From contig NZ_LT629771.1 of assembly GCF_900105175.1 (NCBI RefSeq), forward strand, positions 4,792,501-4,856,500: a DNA stretch of 64,000 nucleotides, written 5' to 3'. The notes under the pieces are model-generated. The model had not been told where the DNA came from and made no database searches. It saw only the letters and a list, made by a program, of their open reading frames with translations. Positions 60,691 through 64,000 of this stretch are shown here, piece after piece. The position numbers and the translations under genes are program-made. The first letter of the stretch is position 1; each line of letters starts with the position of its first letter. This DNA comes from Jiangella sp. DSM 45060 (GTDB lineage Bacteria; Actinomycetota; Actinomycetes; Jiangellales; Jiangellaceae).

Positions 60691-63600
60691 CGGGCCACCT
60701 CCGACCGCGCCGCCGCCGCGAGGACCGCCTGGTGTTCGGTGCGGCTCAACAACCCGTCGGCCCGCCAGCGATCCGCCACGTCGACGACCGCCCGGACGAA
60801 CGCGCCGTGCCCGTCGAACGGACCGGCCGCCCGGACCTCGTCCAGGAACGTGCAGCCGTTGCCGCCGTCGCGGTTCGGCACGCCGGAGTCCTGGTCGCCG
60901 AAGACGATGGTGCCGCCGGCGGGGTCGCCGTCCGGGCAGGCGTCGTCGAGCACCTGGTAGTCGTGGCCGGCGACGACGGCGAACACGACGGCGCCGGTGA
61001 CGGCGTCGCGCTCGGCCGGCACTTCGGCACCGGTCGTGGTGTCGAGCACACGGACTGCGTCCCAGCCGGTGTTCGCGGCGGTGATGTCCGAGGTCGTCTC
61101 GCCGTCGGCGGCGGTGTAGGTGTAGCGCGCGTCCCGCGGCGCGACCGGGTAGACCTCGGCCACCACGGCGCCGTCACGCTGCGCCGTCAGGATGCCGGTG
61201 CCGCCGACGAACGCCGGGACCTTGCCGACCGGCTGCGGGTGGTCCTCGAGCGTGACCGGCCCGGTGTGGCGCTCGCCGGTCTCGAGGTCCATCCACTCGC
61301 CCGCCGGCAGGTAGACGTCGCGCGCCTGCGCCGTGGTGACGTCGGACCCGAACAGCGGGTGGACCAGCAGCGACGGGCCGAGCATCCACTGGTACTGCTT
61401 GGCGCCGTAGGACACGAGGTCGTAGGTCGCCGGGTCGTCGGGGTAGGCGATCGGCAGCGGCGTGGCGGTCGACGGGAAGCCGGTGCGCATGCTCTCCGCG
61501 GCCGCGCTGTAGATGTAGGGCAGATAGCGGTCGTGCCAGCGGGCCGCCTTCAGCGTGGCGTCGCGCAGCCGCGGGTCGGAGATGCGCCACGGCTCGTTGC
61601 CGAACGACATCGACGGCGACACCGCGGCGAACATCGCGTTGCGGGCGAGGAAGACCTGCTTGTCGTGGTTGGTCTCGAGGTCGGGCATCGGCCGGCCGCC
61701 GACGATGTCGGGATAGAAGTTCGGCTGCCCGCTGGCGGCGTACGCCAGGCTGTTCACGACGGTCCGGTCGCGGTCGGCCACGCCGTGGTTGTAGTCGGTG
61801 TCGTTGATCCGCAGGATCGAGCCGGGCACCGAGTACGCGGAGTTGCGCACCATCACCAGGTCGCCGCGCTCGGCGAACTCCTCGTTGACGGCGTTGACCA
61901 GGGCGCTGTCGTAGAAGTCGTTGTCGCCGCCGACGAACATGTGGTCCTCCTTGTAGCCGTCGGCGCCCCACAGCTCCATGAGGTCGGCGAACCACGAGAC
62001 GGCCTCGGCGTCGTCGGGGTCGACGAGATAGATCGGCGAGCCCGGGAAGTTCGGCGTCGTGAAGACCTTCGCCTCGCCCGGCGCGTCCTCGATGAAGTAG
62101 CCCTTCTCCAGACCCTCGAGGACCCACGGCCCGTCCAGCGCGGGGTCGTACTTCCCGCCGTCCTCGGGCAGCGCCTTGAAGCTCTGCCGCAGGCCCAGGA
62201 TGAGGTCGATGCCGCGCTCGGCGAAGAACTCCTTGTAGGCGTCCGGGTCGGGGTACTTCTCGCCCCACATCCCGAAGCTCGACGTCGTGCCCTGGCCGCC
62301 GTCGGGGCCGTAGGGCCAGAAGCCCGACCCGGTGACGGCCCAGCGCAGCGGGTAGCCCTCGTCGAGGTAGCGGGTCACCGACTGCGTGATCGTCTGCTGG
62401 TTGGTGTTGTAGGCCAGCGCGCCGTAGGACTCGTAGCCGACGCCGAAGAAGTCGTAGTCGGGTGCGGCGTCGACGTAGCCGGCGTCGGCCCGCGCGTCCT
62501 GGTACGCCGCGTACACCGTGGGCAGGTCACCGAAGAAGTAGCGCAGGTCCGGCAGCGCCGCCGCGTGCACGCCGAGCGCCGTCGCGTCGGCGTCGACCTG
62601 GGCGCTCATCCGGCCGCGGTCGAAGACGACCTGGGCGAGGCCGCGGTCGGGGAAGACGGTGAACGTGCTGACGAACCGGTACACGGGCCCGCCGTTCTGC
62701 CCATAGATCTCGTCGAAGTCCGAGCCGTAGACGTTGAGGTTGCGCGACCGGGCGCCGCCATCGTCGCCCAGCCCGTAGGCCGGGTTCATGCCGCCCGCGA
62801 CCTGCGCGACGATGCGGCCGACGGCGTCCGCGGCGGGCCCGGTGGGCACGACGGACAGCCCCAGCGTGTCGTCCTCGGGACGCACCGTCACCGTCGCCGG
62901 CAGGCCGTCGGCGAAGACCACCCGCAGCGTGACGCCGTCGTCGGTGGCCTCCGTGACCTCGGTCGAGACCACGCCACACAGCTCCCCGCCGTCCGGGCCG
63001 CTGAGCAGGCCCGACTCCGGGTGCGCGGCCGCCACCCGCTCGTCGCCGCGGTACAGGGCGTACCGGAACCCGGCCCGCTCGATCCGCATCGCCCAGGCCT
63101 CGGTCTCGACGGCGACCCGATCCGGCGTCTCGGTGAGCGTGTAGCCGGCGAACTCGCGGGTCGTGGGCTCGCCCGGCGGCGCGGGGTCCGGCGCCAGGTC
63201 GCACCGCGGCAGCGACAGCCGGATCGCGTCGGTGCGGGTGATGGCGCCGGCGGTGACCGCCGTGACGGTGACGCGCACCTCCTCGCCGGCCTCGCCCTCC
63301 ACCGTGCCGACCGGGCGCCACGACCCGCCGCCGGTGGACTGGTCGAACGTGACCGGCTCGGCCGCACCGGTCCAGCCGTACGTCATCACCTTGTCGTTCT
63401 CGGTGGACGCGGTGTACCAGGCGTCGAGCTGGTAGCTGCCGTCGGCCGGCAACTCCAGCGTCCACGTCGCCGTGGCGCCGGCCTCGCGGGTGTAGCGCGT
63501 GCGACCGCCCTGGTACCCGGGGTCGCGCGCCTGCGCCCAGGTCCCGGTCTCGGTGTACGAGGCGTGCGTGGTCGTGGCGACGACCTCGCTGGCGGGCGCG

Positions 63601-63740
63601 GCCGCCGCGGTCTCGCCGGCCGGCGGCCCGGCCACCCCGGCCAGACCCAGCACCAGGGCGCCCACAGCGCCGGCAGCGAGCATCCGGTGCTGTCGAGTCC
63701 GTCCGGTCTTCCGGTCCGTCATCGCGGTGTCATTCAGCAT
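60687..63740 (-). CDS. Secreted GH31-family glycosidase with N-terminal golvesin-C-like module
   Basis: 1017 residues; an ATG six codons later (63722) is also possible. Signal AGAVGALVLGLAGVAG. Golvesin-C-like module at about 60-175 (ASYTETGTWAQARDPGYQGG), then GH31 (190-900): AYGLGDDGGARSRN, AVTGSGFWPYGPDGG, nucleophile Asp in GADGYKEDHMFVGG (about 595), LRINDTDYNHG (about 643). The C-terminal 100 residues (FDGHGAFVRAVVDVADRWRA) are a small helical add-on. Paralogue of the next gene, sharing SAYSVPGSILRINDT, but differing around the acid/base, so specificity may differ. Confidence 0.88.
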   Translation of the reverse strand: MLNDTAMTDRKTGRTRQHRMLAAGAVGALVLGLAGVAGPPAGETAAAAPASEVVATTTHASYTETGTWAQARDPGYQGGRTRYTREAGATATWTLELPADGSYQLDAWYTASTENDKVMTYGWTGAAEPVTFDQSTGGGSWRPVGTVEGEAGEEVRVTVTAVTAGAITRTDAIRLSLPRCDLAPDPAPPGEPTTREFAGYTLTETPDRVAVETEAWAMRIERAGFRYALYRGDERVAAAHPESGLLSGPDGGELCGVVSTEVTEATDDGVTLRVVFADGLPATVTVRPEDDTLGLSVVPTGPAADAVGRIVAQVAGGMNPAYGLGDDGGARSRNLNVYGSDFDEIYGQNGGPVYRFVSTFTVFPDRGLAQVVFDRGRMSAQVDADATALGVHAAALPDLRYFFGDLPTVYAAYQDARADAGYVDAAPDYDFFGVGYESYGALAYNTNQQTITQSVTRYLDEGYPLRWAVTGSGFWPYGPDGGQGTTSSFGMWGEKYPDPDAYKEFFAERGIDLILGLRQSFKALPEDGGKYDPALDGPWVLEGLEKGYFIEDAPGEAKVFTTPNFPGSPIYLVDPDDAEAVSWFADLMELWGADGYKEDHMFVGGDNDFYDSALVNAVNEEFAERGDLVMVRNSAYSVPGSILRINDTDYNHGVADRDRTVVNSLAYAASGQPNFYPDIVGGRPMPDLETNHDKQVFLARNAMFAAVSPSMSFGNEPWRISDPRLRDATLKAARWHDRYLPYIYSAAAESMRTGFPSTATPLPIAYPDDPATYDLVSYGAKQYQWMLGPSLLVHPLFGSDVTTAQARDVYLPAGEWMDLETGERHTGPVTLEDHPQPVGKVPAFVGGTGILTAQRDGAVVAEVYPVAPRDARYTYTAADGETTSDITAANTGWDAVRVLDTTTGAEVPAERDAVTGAVVFAVVAGHDYQVLDDACPDGDPAGGTIVFGDQDSGVPNRDGGNGCTFLDEVRAAGPFDGHGAFVRAVVDVADRWRADGLLSRTEHQAVLAAAARSEVAR

Positions 63741-64000
63741 CGTCGTGGCCTTCGAGCTCTGGTTGACCGGACCCCTGCGGCTGGAAGCGGACCGCGTTGG
63801 CGCGGTGGTGACCAGCGGCGACGGAGGTCAGCGTCACCGAGCCGGCACTGCCCGCGTCGAACTCCCACTCCCCCAGCAGGTGCCAGGTGTTCGCGGTCTG
63901 CTGTTGATCGACCACCAGCTGCGCGGTGCCACCGGCGTGCCGCACCGTGAACTGCGCCTCGGTGGTGTTCGTCGCGGCGGCGGGGTACCAGGCGTAGACC
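63730..64000 (-). CDS. C-terminal end of a secreted protein with golvesin-C-like module (N-terminus outside window)
   Basis: The last 89 residues of a protein that enters from beyond 64000. They form most of a golvesin-C-like beta module: VYAWYPAAATNTTEAQFTVR, GGTAQLVVDQQQTANTWHLL, GEWEFDAGSAGSVTL, HHRANAVRFQPQ, ending GHDDAE at TGA 63730-63732. The stop overlaps the GH31 start by 11 bases, so it is the upstream gene of the same operon. Confidence 0.85.
   Translation of the reverse strand, partial: VYAWYPAAATNTTEAQFTVRHAGGTAQLVVDQQQTANTWHLLGEWEFDAGSAGSVTLTSVAAGHHRANAVRFQPQGSGQPELEGHDDAE

Noticed and set aside
54215..60960. Very long plus-strand open frames opposite the glycosidase genes (over 2000 codons)
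   Set aside because: Arg/Val/Gly-rich antisense shadows of high-GC coding DNA; the minus strand has signal peptides, catalytic motifs and ribosome sites.

Overview
The window is a high-GC chromosome segment from an actinobacterium (Actinomycetota). Supporting signs are the tandem clpP2-clpP1-tig module with tRNA-Pro and tRNA-Gly beside it, an Rv2466c-type mycothiol-linked reductase next to rpiB and pepN, many Tat lipoprotein signals, GTG/TTG starts with clear GGAGG-type ribosome sites, and dense ATGA-coupled operons. The genus cannot be fixed from sequence reading alone; a Jiangella-like soil actinomycete is only a guess.

Layout. (a) 1-3.0 kb: core proteostasis block on the minus strand (clpP2 cut by the window edge, clpP1, tig), with a strong hairpin terminator, tRNA-Pro(UGG) and tRNA-Gly(UCC). 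(b) 3.0-9.5 kb: small accessory genes. These are two GNATs, a zinc-ribbon-like protein, a Prim-Pol-like gene and a GGDEF gene (both apparently frameshifted) divergent from a GntR-UTRA regulator that shares TCTCTAGAGA operators, a P-loop kinase, an ArsR-SRPBCC fusion with a textbook operator-promoter, YnfA and RidA, followed by an unusual palindromic repeat. (c) 9.5-21.5 kb: a carbohydrate or polyol-phosphate locus with an ABC importer, glycerophosphodiesterase and Tat-exported TagC-like protein on minus, and DeoR / FGGY kinase / histidine phosphatase / DeoR / FGGY kinase / 2-hydroxyacid dehydrogenase. (d) 21.6-33.8 kb: AlkD-like protein, purC, an ECF sigma factor with no standard start codon plus its membrane partner, an Nramp-like transporter, a FadR-type regulator and FAD oxidoreductase, an ECF/DGPF pair, a cupin/TetR pair, a 212-bp tandem repeat array and a membrane SpoIIE phosphatase. 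(e) 33.9-38.7 kb: nei2-like, rpiB, mycothiol reductase-like and pepN. This is the block that directly follows clpP-tig in Mycobacterium tuberculosis, so regions b-d look like about 31 kb of accessory DNA between two core blocks. (f) 38.7-44.7 kb: IclR regulator, luciferase-like monooxygenase, amidase, an M48 membrane peptidase and a solitary VirD4/TraG-like ATPase. (g) 44.75-64 kb: a closely packed minus-strand saccharolytic operon with two GH31 proteins (one fused to an SGNH esterase), an alpha/alpha-toroid protein with a discoidin domain, a 2002-residue toroid plus GH2 fusion, a solute-binding lipoprotein, a GH88/105-like hydrolase and an enolase-superfamily enzyme. Four of its proteins carry the same golvesin-C-like beta module.

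How the genes work together. Region g reads as a complete outside-to-inside pathway: large secreted glycosidases and an esterase open a decorated polysaccharide, a lipoprotein captures the oligosaccharide, GH88/105 removes a (possibly unsaturated) uronic residue and the enolase-superfamily enzyme dehydrates a sugar acid. Its permeases are not in the window. Region c looks like scavenging of glycerophosphodiester or polyol-phosphate material under two DeoR regulators. Most regulators sit next to visible palindromes or direct repeats, which are annotated separately. The least explained items are the 37-bp dyad repeat present at two loci 23 kb apart, the Prim-Pol/GGDEF/GntR triad, the solitary VirD4-like ATPase with M48 peptidase, and the modular glycosidase fusions.
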